Below are positions 17,395-27,465 of a DNA stretch of 64,000 bases, piece after piece. Under the pieces are notes generated by a model, which saw nothing but the letters and a program-made list of their open reading frames with translations, made no database searches and was not told the DNA's origin. The position numbers and the translations under genes were made by a program. Positions within the stretch are counted from its first letter, which is position 1. The number at the start of each line of letters is the position of its first letter. Source of the stretch: Citrobacter sp. Awk 4 (lineage in GTDB: Bacteria; Pseudomonadota; Gammaproteobacteria; Enterobacterales; Enterobacteriaceae); NCBI RefSeq assembly GCF_028069725.1, contig NZ_JANEWG010000001.1:62001-126000 (forward strand), written 5' to 3'.

Positions 17395-19992
17395 TTATAC
17401 CGCGGTCTGGAAAATCACGCCGTCCGCTTTCTCGGTGTACTGAGAGAGCTTATCGAAGTTCAGATAACGGTAAGTGTCGACAGCGGTCTTATCTACCTGC
17501 GCCACATAGGTCTGATACTCTTCCGGGGTCGGCAGTTTACCGATCAATGCCGCAACGGCAGCCAGCTCCGCAGAGGCCAGGAAGACGTTCGCGCCGGTAC
17601 CCAGACGGTTCGGGAAGTTACGGGTGGAAGTAGAAACCACCGTCGCACCGTCTGCTACACGCGCCTGGTTACCCATGCACAGTGAACAGCCAGGAATTTC
17701 AATGCGCGCACCGCTCTTACCAAAGACGCTGTAATAGCCTTCTTCCGTCAGTTGCGCGGCGTCCATACGGGTTGGCGGAGCCACCCACAGGCGCGTCGGC
17801 AGTTGGCCTTTGTGTGCATCCAGCAGTTTACCTGCGGCACGGAAGTGGCCGATGTTGGTCATGCAGGAACCGATAAACACTTCGTCGATCTTCTCGCCCT
17901 GCACGTCAGAGAGCAGACGCGCGTCGTCCGGATCGTTTGGCGCACACAGAATCGGCTCTTTGATATCGGCCAGATCGATGTCGATCACCGCCGCGTACTC
18001 TGCATCTGCATCGCCTTCCAGCAGCTCAGGGTTCGCCAGCCATTTTTCCATGCCCTGAACGCGACGTTCCAGGGTACGACGGTCGCCGTAACCTTCCGCG
18101 ATCATCCACTTCAGCAGGACGATGTTGGAGTTCAGATACTCAATGATCGGCTCTTTGTTCAGCTTGATAGTACAACCGGCAGCGGAACGCTCAGCGGAAG
18201 CATCAGTCAGCTCGAACGCCTGCTCTACTTTCAGATCCGGCAGACCTTCAATTTCCAGGATACGGCCAGAGAAGATGTTTTTCTTCCCTTTCTTCTCAAC
18301 GGTCAGCAGGCCCTGTTTGATGGCGTACAGCGGGATGGCGTGCACCAGATCGCGCAGGGTGATGCCCGGCTGCATTTTGCCTTTGAAGCGCACCAGCACC
18401 GATTCCGGCATATCCAGCGGCATCACGCCGGTCGCAGCAGCAAACGCCACCAGACCAGAGCCCGCCGGGAAGGAGATACCAATCGGGAAACGGGTATGCG
18501 AGTCACCACCGGTACCCACGGTATCCGGCAGCAGCATACGGTTCAGCCAGGAGTGGATAACGCCATCGCCCGGACGCAGGGAAACACCACCACGGTTCAT
18601 AATGAAATCTGGCAGAGTGTGGTGCGTGGTGACGTCAACCGGCTTCGGATACGCCGCAGTGTGACAGAAAGACTGCATCACCAGATCAGCAGAGAAGCCC
18701 AGGCACGCCAGGTCTTTCAGCTCATCACGGGTCATTGGGCCAGTGGTATCCTGGGAGCCCACGGAGGTCATCTTCGGTTCGCAGTACGCGCCCGGACGAA
18801 TCCCTTTCACGCCGCACGCGCGGCCCACCATTTTCTGCGCCAGCGAGAAGCCACGGTTGCTTTCCGCGACGTCTTTCGCCTGACGGAACACATCGCTGTG
18901 CGGCAGACCGAGAGACTCACGCGCTTTGGTGGTCAGGCCACGCCCGATAATCAGCGGGATACGACCACCGGCACGCACTTCGTCAATCAGCACATCGGTT
19001 TTCAGTTCAAAACTTGCCAGCAGCTCGCCAGTTTCATGGTTACGCACTTCGCCTTTGAACGGATAAACGTCAATCACGTCGCCCATGTTCAGGTTATTGA
19101 CGTCCACTTCGATCGGCAGAGCGCCTGCATCTTCCATGGTGTTGAAGAAGATAGGGGCAATTTTGCCGCCGAGGCACAGGCCGCCGCCGCGTTTGTTCGG
19201 AACGTGCGGGATGTCATCGCCCATGAACCACAGCACGGAGTTCGTCGCGGATTTACGCGAAGAACCGGTCCCTACAACGTCGCCGACATAGGCCAGCGGG
19301 TAACCTTTCTGTTGTAAGGCTTCGATCTGTTTGATCGGACCAATCACGCCCGACTGATCCGGTTCGATCCCTTCACGGGCGTTTTTCAGCATCGCCAGCG
19401 CGTGCAGTGGAATATCAGGACGAGACCACGCATCCGGTGCCGGGGAGAGATCATCGGTGTTCGTTTCACCGGTCACTTTGAAGACGGTTACGGTAATTTT
19501 TTCAGCCAGTTGCGGACGGTTCAGGAACCACTCGGCATCGGCCCAGGACTGAATCACCTGCTTAGCAAAGGCGTTACCCGCTTTCGCTTTCTCTTCTACG
19601 TCGTAGAAGTTGTCGAACATCAGCAGGGTGTGGGAAAGCGCTTTGGCAGCGATCGGCGCCAGTTTGGCATCATCGAGCGCGTCGATCAGCGGATGAATGT
19701 TGTAACCCCCCTGCATGGTGCCCAGCAGTTCAATGGCTTTTTCAGGGGTCACAAGAGGGGAAGTCGCTTCGCCTTTGGCGACAGCAGCAAGGAATCCGGC
19801 TTTGACGTAAGCAGCTTCGTCAACGCCCGGCGGTACACGGTTAATCAACAGGTCTAACAGGAATTCTTCTTCGCCAGCAGGCGGGTTCTTCAGCAGCTCG
19901 ACAAGCGCAGCCATTTGGGTAGCATCCAGGGGCTTGGGTACAATCCCCTCTGCGGCACGCTCAGCTACGTGCTTACGGTATTCTTCTAGCAC
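17395..19992 (-). CDS. acnB: Aconitate hydratase B
   Basis: Main exponential-phase aconitase of the TCA cycle, interconverting citrate and isocitrate and also dehydrating 2-methylcitrate. When its 4Fe-4S cluster is lost it binds mRNA. The start is GTG at 19992 ([11 protein letters not shown], read as Met), with GAGGAG 8 bases upstream; the 865-residue length equals E. coli AcnB. The open frame extends further upstream but without family support. Cluster cysteines are visible in GSCMTNIGH and CSLCMGNQ. In E. coli the sRNA RyhB represses acnB near its ribosome site. Confidence 0.97.
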   Translation of the reverse strand: MLEEYRKHVAERAAEGIVPKPLDATQMAALVELLKNPPAGEEEFLLDLLINRVPPGVDEAAYVKAGFLAAVAKGEATSPLVTPEKAIELLGTMQGGYNIHPLIDALDDAKLAPIAAKALSHTLLMFDNFYDVEEKAKAGNAFAKQVIQSWADAEWFLNRPQLAEKITVTVFKVTGETNTDDLSPAPDAWSRPDIPLHALAMLKNAREGIEPDQSGVIGPIKQIEALQQKGYPLAYVGDVVGTGSSRKSATNSVLWFMGDDIPHVPNKRGGGLCLGGKIAPIFFNTMEDAGALPIEVDVNNLNMGDVIDVYPFKGEVRNHETGELLASFELKTDVLIDEVRAGGRIPLIIGRGLTTKARESLGLPHSDVFRQAKDVAESNRGFSLAQKMVGRACGVKGIRPGAYCEPKMTSVGSQDTTGPMTRDELKDLACLGFSADLVMQSFCHTAAYPKPVDVTTHHTLPDFIMNRGGVSLRPGDGVIHSWLNRMLLPDTVGTGGDSHTRFPIGISFPAGSGLVAFAAATGVMPLDMPESVLVRFKGKMQPGITLRDLVHAIPLYAIKQGLLTVEKKGKKNIFSGRILEIEGLPDLKVEQAFELTDASAERSAAGCTIKLNKEPIIEYLNSNIVLLKWMIAEGYGDRRTLERRVQGMEKWLANPELLEGDADAEYAAVIDIDLADIKEPILCAPNDPDDARLLSDVQGEKIDEVFIGSCMTNIGHFRAAGKLLDAHKGQLPTRLWVAPPTRMDAAQLTEEGYYSVFGKSGARIEIPGCSLCMGNQARVADGATVVSTSTRNFPNRLGTGANVFLASAELAAVAALIGKLPTPEEYQTYVAQVDKTAVDTYRYLNFDKLSQYTEKADGVIFQTAV

Positions 19993-20392
19993 GACGGTTC
20001 TCCTCGCTCTCATTGTCATAGTGCGGCGCTTTTGTATATGGGCGATTCTCTTCACGCTCCTGTGAGACAGCAGTTAGTAGGGTAAATGCCCGATACCGCA
20101 ATCGGCAGAATAGCAGGATTTTAGCGGGGTGTTAATGTGTTTACAAAAAAGCAACATAAAAAAGTGGCTGAATCGTTACGTATGGTCTATTGCCCTTCAT
20201 TATCAGGACAAGAAATTATTTTCCCCCGTTACGTTTAGTCACATAATTTCGTCTGATGATAATCATCTTGCGGTATCGATCCCAAGATAAGTTAAAAATT
20301 AAACTATTGTCTCTCTATACTCATGCCACACCGCAACGTCATGCGGCAGGTATTATGACCCTGGCGATTCCGCAGGAATCGGGAGAGAGAAG
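19993..20392. other. Divergent acnB / yacH control region
   Basis: 400 bases without a gene. It must hold the acnB promoters (leftward) and the yacH promoter. A weak yacH candidate is TTAAAA-18 bp-TATACT, ending near 20322. The perfect palindrome GATGATAATCATC lies at 20255-20267. Confidence 0.6.
20255..20267. promoter_or_regulatory. Fur-box-like palindrome GATGATAATCATC
   Basis: A perfect 13-bp palindrome. Against the 19-base Fur consensus (GATAATGATAATCATTATC) I count 13 matches, including all nine central positions. It lies about 125 bases before yacH and 260 before acnB. Fur control is a suggestion only. Confidence 0.4.
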
Positions 20393-22084
20393 ATGAAGTT
20401 GCCCTTTAAGCCCTATGTGATTGCTCTGGTGTGTTGCACTGGATTGCTCGCCGCTTCGGGTGTGTTGTATATCAAAAGCCAGACCCCCGAAGCGCCCGCG
20501 CCGGCGCCTGCCCCTGTGCAAACCGCCCCTGTCGCGGCACCGCCTCAAGATCCAACTGCAGCCGCTGCGCCTACCGCAAAACCGGCATTCACTAACGCCC
20601 AAATCGATCAGTGGGTTGCCCCTATTGCGCTTTTTCCTGATCCGCTGCTTTCTCAGGTACTGATGGCGTCGACCTACCCGGCGAACGTGGTTCAGGCTGT
20701 CCAATGGTCGCGTGATAATCCGAATTTGCAGGGAGATGCCGCAATTCAGGCGGTGGCAGGTCAACCGTGGGATCCAAGCGTCAAATCGCTGGTCGCGTTT
20801 CCTCAGCTAATGTCGATGATGGGTGAGAATCCACCGTGGGTACAAAACCTGGGGGATGCCTTCCTGGCGCAGCCGCAGGATGTGATGGACTCCGTTCAGC
20901 GCCTGCGATTACTGGCGCAACAAACCGGTGCGCTGAAATCTTCACCGCAGCAAACGGTGACCAGCGAACCGAAGAAAACCGTTGCCGCGACACAGAACAC
21001 CACCACCACAACCACCAACAACACCACAAATACGACGACGCAAGCCCCGGCACCGACCGTCATCAAAATTGAGCCCACCGATCCGCAGGTCGTCTATGTC
21101 CCGAGCTATAACCCTTCGACGGTGTATGGAACCTGGCCAAATACGGCCTATCCGCCGGTTTATATGCCGCCTCCTCCGGGGCAACAGTTTGCCAGCAGTT
21201 TTGTGAACGGTTTTGGTTTTAGTCTGGGGGTAGCCACTACCTATGCCTTGTTCAGTGACATTGACTGGGATGATGACGACGACGATTATCACCACGATCA
21301 TGATGACTACAACGGTGGTGGCGGTCATTATGAACGTAACGGGGACAACAACATCAACATCGATGTGGAAAACCTCAACCGTATCTCCGGTCAAAATCTT
21401 AAAGACAGGAACATGAACTGGCAGCACAACCCTGCTTATCGCGGCGGCGTGCCTTACCAGAGCAACGCGGTCTCGCAACGTTTTAATCAGACCAGTGCCA
21501 ACGGTGGATTGCGTACAACGCAGCAATCAGCTGCCACAACTGCATCCCGCGACAGCCAGCGCCAAGCGGCAATGACAGAGCTCCAGCAGCGCAACAACAC
21601 GGCCCCCAAAACGGCCCAGCAGTCGGTCTCTTCCCGCGATATGCAACGCAAAGCAGCTTCACAGCAACTGAATCAAGTTGCCCAGCGTAACAACTATCGC
21701 GGTTACGATACCCCGCAAAACAGCACGCGTCGGGAAGCCGCGCAAAAAACGCTACAAAAATCGACAACGCCGAAACAACAGCAGAATCGCAATGAGCAGA
21801 GAGCGAAAGCCCAACAGCAGGTTTCTCAGCAGCAACGCGATAACGCTCGCCAGCGGGTGGAGTCGTCCACAACGCAGCGGCGAAGCTCTGTCTCGACGGA
21901 ACAACGTCAGGCGCGCGTACAGAGTAACCGTTCTAACGCATTCAGTGGGAATGACAGCCGTTCACCCTCCTGGCAATCTCAGCAATCACGAGGTCAGGAA
22001 AGCCGCCGTGTGAGTCGTGCAAATACCCAACAGCGTGCCGAGGCGCGTGGAAATATGTCTGAGCGTCACGAACGCCGTCGTTAA
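20393..22084 (+). CDS. yacH: YacH, DUF3300 family envelope protein
   Basis: 563-residue protein of unknown function. An N-terminal hydrophobic segment (about residues 8-25) should act as a signal anchor, followed by a proline/alanine linker. The DUF3300 domain covers about 60-260, with IALFPDPLLSQVLMASTYP near 78 and VVYVPSYNPSTVYG near 235. Next come an aspartate/histidine-rich patch (near 285-310) that could bind metal and a long glutamine/arginine-rich repetitive tail (R-Q-A-A units) likely to be disordered. E. coli YacH is longer and has more tail repeats. GGAGAGAG precedes the ATG. It is coupled to the DUF2950 gene 9 bases on. Confidence 0.87.
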   Translation: MKLPFKPYVIALVCCTGLLAASGVLYIKSQTPEAPAPAPAPVQTAPVAAPPQDPTAAAAPTAKPAFTNAQIDQWVAPIALFPDPLLSQVLMASTYPANVVQAVQWSRDNPNLQGDAAIQAVAGQPWDPSVKSLVAFPQLMSMMGENPPWVQNLGDAFLAQPQDVMDSVQRLRLLAQQTGALKSSPQQTVTSEPKKTVAATQNTTTTTTNNTTNTTTQAPAPTVIKIEPTDPQVVYVPSYNPSTVYGTWPNTAYPPVYMPPPPGQQFASSFVNGFGFSLGVATTYALFSDIDWDDDDDDYHHDHDDYNGGGGHYERNGDNNINIDVENLNRISGQNLKDRNMNWQHNPAYRGGVPYQSNAVSQRFNQTSANGGLRTTQQSAATTASRDSQRQAAMTELQQRNNTAPKTAQQSVSSRDMQRKAASQQLNQVAQRNNYRGYDTPQNSTRREAAQKTLQKSTTPKQQQNRNEQRAKAQQQVSQQQRDNARQRVESSTTQRRSSVSTEQRQARVQSNRSNAFSGNDSRSPSWQSQQSRGQESRRVSRANTQQRAEARGNMSERHERRR

Positions 22085-22093
22085 TCGGAGCAA

Positions 22094-22888
22094 ATGATGA
22101 AAAAAATCATGTTAAGTGCCCTGCTGCTGTCATTGCCTCTGATGAGCCACGCGCAGCAGTTGTTCTCTTCTCCCGAAGAGGCGGCAAAAGCCTTTGCTGA
22201 TGCCGTTGCCCAGCAAAATGAAACGCATCTTAATGCTGTGTTAGGCGACAACTGGCAACAGTATCTCCCGCCGGAAGGGGCTGACCCGGAAGCGGTCGCT
22301 CGCTTTAATCGAGACTGGAAGGTCAGTCATCACATTGTAAAACAAGAAAATATAGCGCATCTGAATGTCGGGCAAGAAGACTGGCAGCTGCCCGTCCCTA
22401 TTGTCAAAACCAGCAAAGGCTGGCATTTCGATATGGCTGCCGCAGAGGATGAGATCCTCACCCGCGCCATCGGTCGTAATGAACTGTCGGCCATACAAGC
22501 AATGCGCGCCTATGTTGACGCCCAGTACGACTACTGGCAGCGCAAACAGGTTTTCGCCACTAAATTGATCAGCAGCGAAGGTAAACAGGATGGCCTGTAC
22601 TGGCCGATAAAACCCGGAGAAGACCCAAGCCCATTAGGGCCGGCATTCAGCCCGGTGGTGCCAGGTACCGGTTATCATGGCTATCACTTTCGCATCGTCA
22701 AAAGCAATGATGAGAAAGGATTCGCGCTGCTGGCATGGCCGGTGGAATGGGGAGAAACGGGTGTGATGAGCTTTATGGTGAATCAGGACGATCGGGTTTA
22801 TCAGGCCGATCTAGGTGACGATACCGTAGAGAAAGTAACGGCTATCACCCAATATACCGAGGATGCGCCCTGGACACCGGTAGAATAG
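22094..22888 (+). CDS. DUF2950 family periplasmic protein
   Basis: 264 residues with a signal peptide (MKKIMLSALLLSLPLMSHA). The mature protein opens with FSSPEEAAKAFADAV and ends with a YHGYHFRI...ETGVMSFMV region characteristic of the DUF2950 family. Function unknown. It starts 10 bases after yacH, behind GGAG. Two adjacent ATG codons (22094, 22097) are both possible; the second gives the better ribosome-site spacing. DUF3300 and DUF2950 genes often travel as a pair, suggesting joint work in the envelope. This gene is absent from the E. coli K-12 locus. Confidence 0.84.
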   Translation: MMKKIMLSALLLSLPLMSHAQQLFSSPEEAAKAFADAVAQQNETHLNAVLGDNWQQYLPPEGADPEAVARFNRDWKVSHHIVKQENIAHLNVGQEDWQLPVPIVKTSKGWHFDMAAAEDEILTRAIGRNELSAIQAMRAYVDAQYDYWQRKQVFATKLISSEGKQDGLYWPIKPGEDPSPLGPAFSPVVPGTGYHGYHFRIVKSNDEKGFALLAWPVEWGETGVMSFMVNQDDRVYQADLGDDTVEKVTAITQYTEDAPWTPVE

Positions 22889-22893
22889 CCAAC

Positions 22894-22918
22894 ATAAAAA
22901 AAGCAGCGTATCGCTGCT
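22894..22918 (-). terminator. Terminator of the TraT-like gene
   Basis: Read leftward, AGCAGCG-AUA-CGCUGCU is followed by seven U. It also lies immediately after the DUF2950 stop, in the reverse sense. Confidence 0.75.
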
Positions 22919-22926
22919 GACTGCTC

Positions 22927-22956
22927 ATAATCCCCGTGTCAAAACACGGGGATTAT
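22927..22956. terminator. Second, bidirectional stem-loop between DUF2950 and TraT-like genes
   Basis: ATAATCCCCGTGT (22927-22939) pairs perfectly with ACACGGGGATTAT (22944-22956) around a 4-base loop. The rightward tail (TGTCTGT) is moderately U-rich. Confidence 0.65.
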
Positions 22957-23014
22957 TGTCTGTAGATCCCAGAATTACTCCAGCGATTCGCCTTTTTACG
23001 GGTACAGAGCCAAA

Positions 23015-23746
23015 TTACAGAATGTTGGCAACAGATTTTGCCAGTTGCGCTTCCAGCACCGGTTTCGCCTCTTCAAACTTCAGGTTAACTTTGTTGGCGT
23101 TAGACACGACGCGAGTCTGGTATTTCGCACGCTCGCCCTTTTCACTACTGGTTTGCAGCTTGATGCCGGAGGTGCCCTGACGCAGCGCAGCAATGTTATC
23201 CGTGGTGACTTTCGCTTTGCTACGTTCGGAAATTTGCAGGTCGGTTACCATGGTGTAGTTCACATCTTCGACCATCGCATCAGCGGCCATCCCGATCAGA
23301 CCCGCCGCCAGCCCCACGCCCAGCGCAGCACCGGAGGAATTGCTGTTATAAGCGGTGATACCCGCCCCCAAAGCCGCACCCATCGCGGCACCTTCATAAC
23401 CGGTTTTCAGGAATCCCTGAGCTTCGCGCAGATCCATTTTATCCGCTTTCAGCACGTTAGCCTGAACCCAGTAATACGCGCTGTCCGGTGAACTGGTCAC
23501 TTTATAGCCCTTCGCTGACAGATCATTTGCCAGCAAGGTTTGCAGGTTGCTCATGTCTTTATCAGAAGTGTTTTTGACCTGAATGTAGACGGTCTTTTCG
23601 CTGGAAGGCTCCAGCCAGATGGTTTCACTCATCTGCGTTTTCACTTCAAGGTTACGTTTTTTCACTGCAGTGGTCATTGCACCGCAGCCGGTCAGCGTCA
23701 TTGCCGCGACGACCATGCCAACAACCGCGATTTTTTTTAAAGACAT
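23015..23746 (-). CDS. TraT-like outer-membrane lipoprotein (complement resistance/surface exclusion family)
   Basis: 243 residues, almost the length of plasmid F TraT. A lipoprotein signal ends in the lipobox LTGC (Cys21). The mature part shows the TraT family [17 protein letters not shown] start and a glycine/alanine-rich central segment ([19 protein letters not shown] and following, about 135-175) that forms membrane-interacting helices. The start at 23746 has AAGGA 7 bases upstream; a farther in-frame start would bury the lipobox. There are no conjugation genes nearby, so this is a chromosomal member. Plasmid TraT blocks redundant mating and reduces serum killing; whether this one does is unknown. 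Confidence 0.86.
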   Translation of the reverse strand: MSLKKIAVVGMVVAAMTLTGCGAMTTAVKKRNLEVKTQMSETIWLEPSSEKTVYIQVKNTSDKDMSNLQTLLANDLSAKGYKVTSSPDSAYYWVQANVLKADKMDLREAQGFLKTGYEGAAMGAALGAGITAYNSNSSGAALGVGLAAGLIGMAADAMVEDVNYTMVTDLQISERSKAKVTTDNIAALRQGTSGIKLQTSSEKGERAKYQTRVVSNANKVNLKFEEAKPVLEAQLAKSVANIL

Positions 23747-23895
23747 GTTTTTTCCTTTCTTCGTGTAATGAGAGTCCAGATCCCAGTAAGCGCGCAGCCA
23801 GAAGCCACACAATGGTGAACGGGTTATCGGCAGAAGAGAGGATTTTTTTAGGGTTAAAATCAACAAGATGACTACCAGAACAGGTAGCTTTCAGG

Positions 23896-23920
23896 CAAAA
23901 AAAACGCCTCCGAAGAGGCG
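23896..23920 (-). terminator. lpd terminator
   Basis: Read leftward, CGCCTC-UUCG-GAGGCG is followed by eight U, 20 bases past the lpd stop. Confidence 0.92.
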
Positions 23921-23940
23921 CTTTCACAAAAGTCAGAAAA

Positions 23941-25365
23941 TTACTTCTTCTTCGCTTTCGGGTTTGGTAGGTCGGTGATGCTGCCTTCGAACACTTCTGC
24001 CGCCAGGCCCACGGACTCATGCAGAGTCGGGTGCGCGTGGATGGTCAGCGCGATATCTTCAGCGTCACAGCCCATTTCGATTGCCAGACCGATTTCACCC
24101 AACAGCTCACCGCCGTTGGTACCGACAATCGCGCCACCGATCACACGGTGAGACTCTTTGTCGAAAATCAGCTTGGTCATACCGTCTGCGCAATCGGAAG
24201 CGATAGCACGGCCAGAAGCTGCCCACGGGAAGGTGGCGGTTTCATAGCTGATGCCTTTCTCTTTCGCTTCTTTCTCAGTCAGACCGACCCATGCAACTTC
24301 TGGTTCAGTGTAAGCGATGGATGGGATCACTTTCGGATCGAAGTAGTGTTTCTTACCGGCGATAACTTCAGCGGCAACGTGACCTTCGTGAACACCTTTA
24401 TGCGCCAGCATCGGCTGACCGACGATATCGCCGATAGCGAAGATGTGCGGTACGTTGGTACGCAACTGCTTGTCTACGCGGATGAAGCCACGCTCATCCA
24501 CTTCCACGCCAGCTTTGCCTGCGTCGAGGTTTTTACCGTTCGGCACACGACCGATAGCCACCAGCACGGCATCATAACGCTGTGCTTCAGCAGGCGCTTT
24601 TTTGCCTTCCATGGAAACGTAAATACCGTCTTCTTTCGCTTCAACGGCAGTCACTTTGGTTTCCAGCATCAGGTTGAATTTCTTGCTGATACGCTTGGTG
24701 AAGACTTTCACAACATCTTTGTCTGCCGCCGGGATAACCTGGTCAAACATTTCAACCACGTCAATCTCTGAACCCAGCGCATGGTACACAGTACCCATTT
24801 CCAGACCGATAATACCGCCGCCCATCACCAGCAAACGCTTCGGTACAGTTTTCAGCTCCAGTGCGTCGGTGGAATCCCATACGCGCGGATCTTCATGCGG
24901 AATAAATGGCAGTTCAATCGGACGGGAACCCGCCGCGATGATAGCGTTGTCAAAGTTGATGACGGTTTTGCCGTTCTCGCCTTCAACTTCCAGGGTGTTC
25001 GCCCCGGTGAATTTACCCAGACCGTTGACCACTTTCACTTTACGGCCTTTCGCCATACCGGCCAGACCGCCAGTCAGCTGAGTGATCACTTTCTCTTTCC
25101 AGGTACGAATCTTGTCGATATCGGTTTTCGGCTCGCCGAAGACGATACCGTGGTCAGCCAGCGCTTTGGCTTCTTCGATAACTTTAGCAACGTGCAGCAG
25201 CGCTTTAGAAGGGATACAGCCCACGTTCAGACAAACACCACCGAGGGTGCTGTAACGTTCTACAATTACGGTTTCCAGACCTAAATCAGCGCAACGGAAG
25301 GCCGCAGAATAACCTGCCGGGCCTGCCCCAAGTACCACGACCTGAGTTTTGATTTCAGTACTCAT
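23941..25365 (-). CDS. lpd: Dihydrolipoyl dehydrogenase (E3)
   Basis: FAD flavoprotein that reoxidises dihydrolipoamide for pyruvate dehydrogenase, 2-oxoglutarate dehydrogenase and the glycine cleavage system. The start at 25365 gives MSTEIKTQVVV and the E. coli length of 474; a second ATG directly before it is equally open. Visible are the FAD motif VLGAGPAGYSA, the redox disulfide GGVCLNVGCIPSK, the NAD site VMGGGIIGLE, and the C-terminal HAHPTLHES with the catalytic histidine. It has its own promoter region after aceF, as in E. coli. Confidence 0.98.
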   Translation of the reverse strand: MSTEIKTQVVVLGAGPAGYSAAFRCADLGLETVIVERYSTLGGVCLNVGCIPSKALLHVAKVIEEAKALADHGIVFGEPKTDIDKIRTWKEKVITQLTGGLAGMAKGRKVKVVNGLGKFTGANTLEVEGENGKTVINFDNAIIAAGSRPIELPFIPHEDPRVWDSTDALELKTVPKRLLVMGGGIIGLEMGTVYHALGSEIDVVEMFDQVIPAADKDVVKVFTKRISKKFNLMLETKVTAVEAKEDGIYVSMEGKKAPAEAQRYDAVLVAIGRVPNGKNLDAGKAGVEVDERGFIRVDKQLRTNVPHIFAIGDIVGQPMLAHKGVHEGHVAAEVIAGKKHYFDPKVIPSIAYTEPEVAWVGLTEKEAKEKGISYETATFPWAASGRAIASDCADGMTKLIFDKESHRVIGGAIVGTNGGELLGEIGLAIEMGCDAEDIALTIHAHPTLHESVGLAAEVFEGSITDLPNPKAKKK

Positions 25366-25446
25366 CATGACCTCTTAATTTATTTCCGGCGATCCCTGGT
25401 CTTGTCGCCCATCATCCACCGGGTCGTTCTATCCGCCCGTAGTGTA

Positions 25447-25466
25447 CAAAAATGTTAACATTTTTG
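25447..25466. promoter_or_regulatory. 20-bp perfect palindrome upstream of lpd
   Basis: CAAAAATGTT is followed at once by its exact complement AACATTTTTG. It lies about 80 bases upstream of the lpd start. The centre TGTTAACA resembles part of ArcA-type sites (GTTAA repeats), and lpd is ArcA-repressed in E. coli. The link is inferred. Confidence 0.5.
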
Positions 25467-25533
25467 AAACAACAAACGGCAAACGAATTGTCTTTGTCAC
25501 CCAATAACCCCACAACCTACATGAGATTACCAG

Positions 25534-25561
25534 AAAAAAGCCGGCCGTCAGGCCGGCTTTT
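25534..25561 (-). terminator. aceF terminator
   Basis: AAAAGCCGGCC pairs with GGCCGGCTTTT around GTCA, followed leftward by more U. The right arm reaches to within a few bases of the aceF stop. The symmetric arms also give rightward polarity. Confidence 0.92.
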
Positions 25562-25564
25562 CGA

Positions 25565-27451
25565 TTACATCACCAGGCGGCGAATATCAGACAGCGTGTT
25601 GTTGATGATGGTGATAAAGCGCGCACCATCAGCACCGTCGATCACACGGTGGTCGAAGGAGAGAGAGATTGGCATCATCAGACGCGGAACAAACTCTTTC
25701 CCGTTCCATACCGGCTCCATTGCCGATTTAGAAACACCGAGGATAGCCACTTCCGGCGCGTTCACAATCGGCGCGAAGTGGGTGGTACCCAGGCCGCCGA
25801 TGCTGGAGATAGTGAAGCAACCGCCCTGCATTTCGCCAGCCGTCAGCTTACCATCACGCGCTTTTTTGGAGATGGTGGTCAGTTCGCGAGACAGCTCGGT
25901 GATGCTCTTCTTGTTCACGTCTTTAAAGACCGGAACCACCAGGCCATTCGGGGTATCAACCGCCACACCGATGTTGATGTATTTCTTCAGCGTCAGACGC
26001 TGACCATCTTCGGACAGAGAGCTGTTGAAGCGAGGCATCTGCTCAAGCGCCGCCGCAACGGCTTTCATGATGAAGACAACCGGGGTGAATTTCACGTCCA
26101 GTTTGCGCTTTTCAGCTTCGGCGTTCTGCTGTTTACGGAACGCTTCCAGATCGGTGATATCGGTTTTGTCGAAGTGCGTAACGTGCGGGATCATCACCCA
26201 GTTACGGCTCAGGTTAGCACCAGAGATTTTCTGGATACGACCCAGTTCCACTTCTTCGATTTCGCCGAACTTGCTGAAGTCAACCTTCGGCCACGGCAGC
26301 ATGCCCGGGATACCGCCACCCGCTGCGGCAGCCGGAGCCGCTTCAGCGCGCTTGATAGCCTCTTTCACGTAAGTCTGAACGTCTTCGCGCAGGATACGAC
26401 CTTTACGGCCTGTGCCTTTCACTTTCGCCAGATTCACACCGAACTCGCGCGCCAGACGGCGAATCAGCGGGGTCGCATGAATGTAAGCGTCGTTCTCAGC
26501 AAACTCAGATTTGCCTTCTGCAATCGCTGCCGGTGCCGCTGCTTTAGCAGCCGGAGCCACAGCGGCAGCAGCTGGTGCTGGAGCAGCAGCCGGAGCCGCA
26601 GCAGGCGCAGCGCCTTCCACTTCGAAGACCATAATCAGAGAACCGGTTTTCACTTTATCGCCGGTGCTGATTTTGATTTCTTTCACGGTGCCCGCAAACG
26701 GCGCCGGAACTTCCATAGAGGCTTTGTCGCCTTCTACAGTGATCAGCGACTGCTCAGCGGCAATTTTGTCGCCCACTTTGACCATCACTTCGGTCACTTC
26801 AACTTCGTCGCCACCGATGTCCGGTACGTTTACTTCTTTAGAACCGGAAGCCGCAGGAGCCGCTGCTGCTGGTGCAGCCGCCTGTGCTGGCGCAGCAGCA
26901 GGTGCAGCACCCGCCACTTCGAATACCATAATCAGAGAGCCGGTAGACACTTTGTCGCCGGTGCTGATTTTGATCTCTTTAACCACGCCCGCGAACGGAG
27001 CCGGGACTTCCATAGAGGCTTTGTCGCCTTCAACGGTGATCAAGGATTGTTCAGCGGCAACGGTGTCGCCGACTTTCACCATGATCTCAGTGACTTCAAC
27101 TTCGTCACCGCCGATGTCCGGTACATGAACATCTTTCGCCGCGGCAGCAGCAGGTGCTGCTGTCGGAGCCGCTTCTTTTTTCGCTTCTGCCGGAGCAGGT
27201 GCAGCTGCTGCTGCACCGTCGGCGGAATCGAAAATCATGATCAGTTTGCCGGTCTCGGTTTTGTCGCCGACAGAGACTTTGATCTCTTTAACAACGCCAG
27301 CCTGCGGAGACGGAACTTCCATAGAGGCTTTGTCGCCTTCTACGGTGATCAGCGACTGTTCTGCGGAAACGGTGTCGCCCACTTTGACCAGGATCTCGGT
27401 GATTTCAACTTCATCTGCGCCGATGTCCGGTACTTTGATTTCGATAGCCAT
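25565..27451 (-). CDS. aceF: Pyruvate dehydrogenase E2 (dihydrolipoamide acetyltransferase)
   Basis: Core of the pyruvate dehydrogenase complex; moves acetyl from the lipoyl arm to CoA. The 628 residues show three lipoyl domains with lysine motif GDKASM (Lys41, then near 144 and 245), joined by alanine/proline linkers. Next come the E3/E1-binding domain ([15 protein letters not shown] near 325) and the catalytic domain ending with [12 protein letters not shown]. The three lipoyl copies make visible DNA repeats. It follows aceE after 14 bases. Confidence 0.98.
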   Translation of the reverse strand: MAIEIKVPDIGADEVEITEILVKVGDTVSAEQSLITVEGDKASMEVPSPQAGVVKEIKVSVGDKTETGKLIMIFDSADGAAAAAPAPAEAKKEAAPTAAPAAAAAKDVHVPDIGGDEVEVTEIMVKVGDTVAAEQSLITVEGDKASMEVPAPFAGVVKEIKISTGDKVSTGSLIMVFEVAGAAPAAAPAQAAAPAAAAPAASGSKEVNVPDIGGDEVEVTEVMVKVGDKIAAEQSLITVEGDKASMEVPAPFAGTVKEIKISTGDKVKTGSLIMVFEVEGAAPAAAPAAAPAPAAAAVAPAAKAAAPAAIAEGKSEFAENDAYIHATPLIRRLAREFGVNLAKVKGTGRKGRILREDVQTYVKEAIKRAEAAPAAAAGGGIPGMLPWPKVDFSKFGEIEEVELGRIQKISGANLSRNWVMIPHVTHFDKTDITDLEAFRKQQNAEAEKRKLDVKFTPVVFIMKAVAAALEQMPRFNSSLSEDGQRLTLKKYINIGVAVDTPNGLVVPVFKDVNKKSITELSRELTTISKKARDGKLTAGEMQGGCFTISSIGGLGTTHFAPIVNAPEVAILGVSKSAMEPVWNGKEFVPRLMMPISLSFDHRVIDGADGARFITIINNTLSDIRRLVM

Positions 27452-27465
27452 TATTCTTTTACCTC

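Noticed and set aside
17752-19317. A 521-codon open frame opposite acnB
   Set aside because: Shadow of acnB with no start context and no family resemblance.
26511-27450. Three similar DNA blocks that could look like a repeat array or CRISPR
   Set aside because: They are the three lipoyl domains of AceF, each with the GDKASM lysine site; spacing is about 300 bases and the units encode protein.
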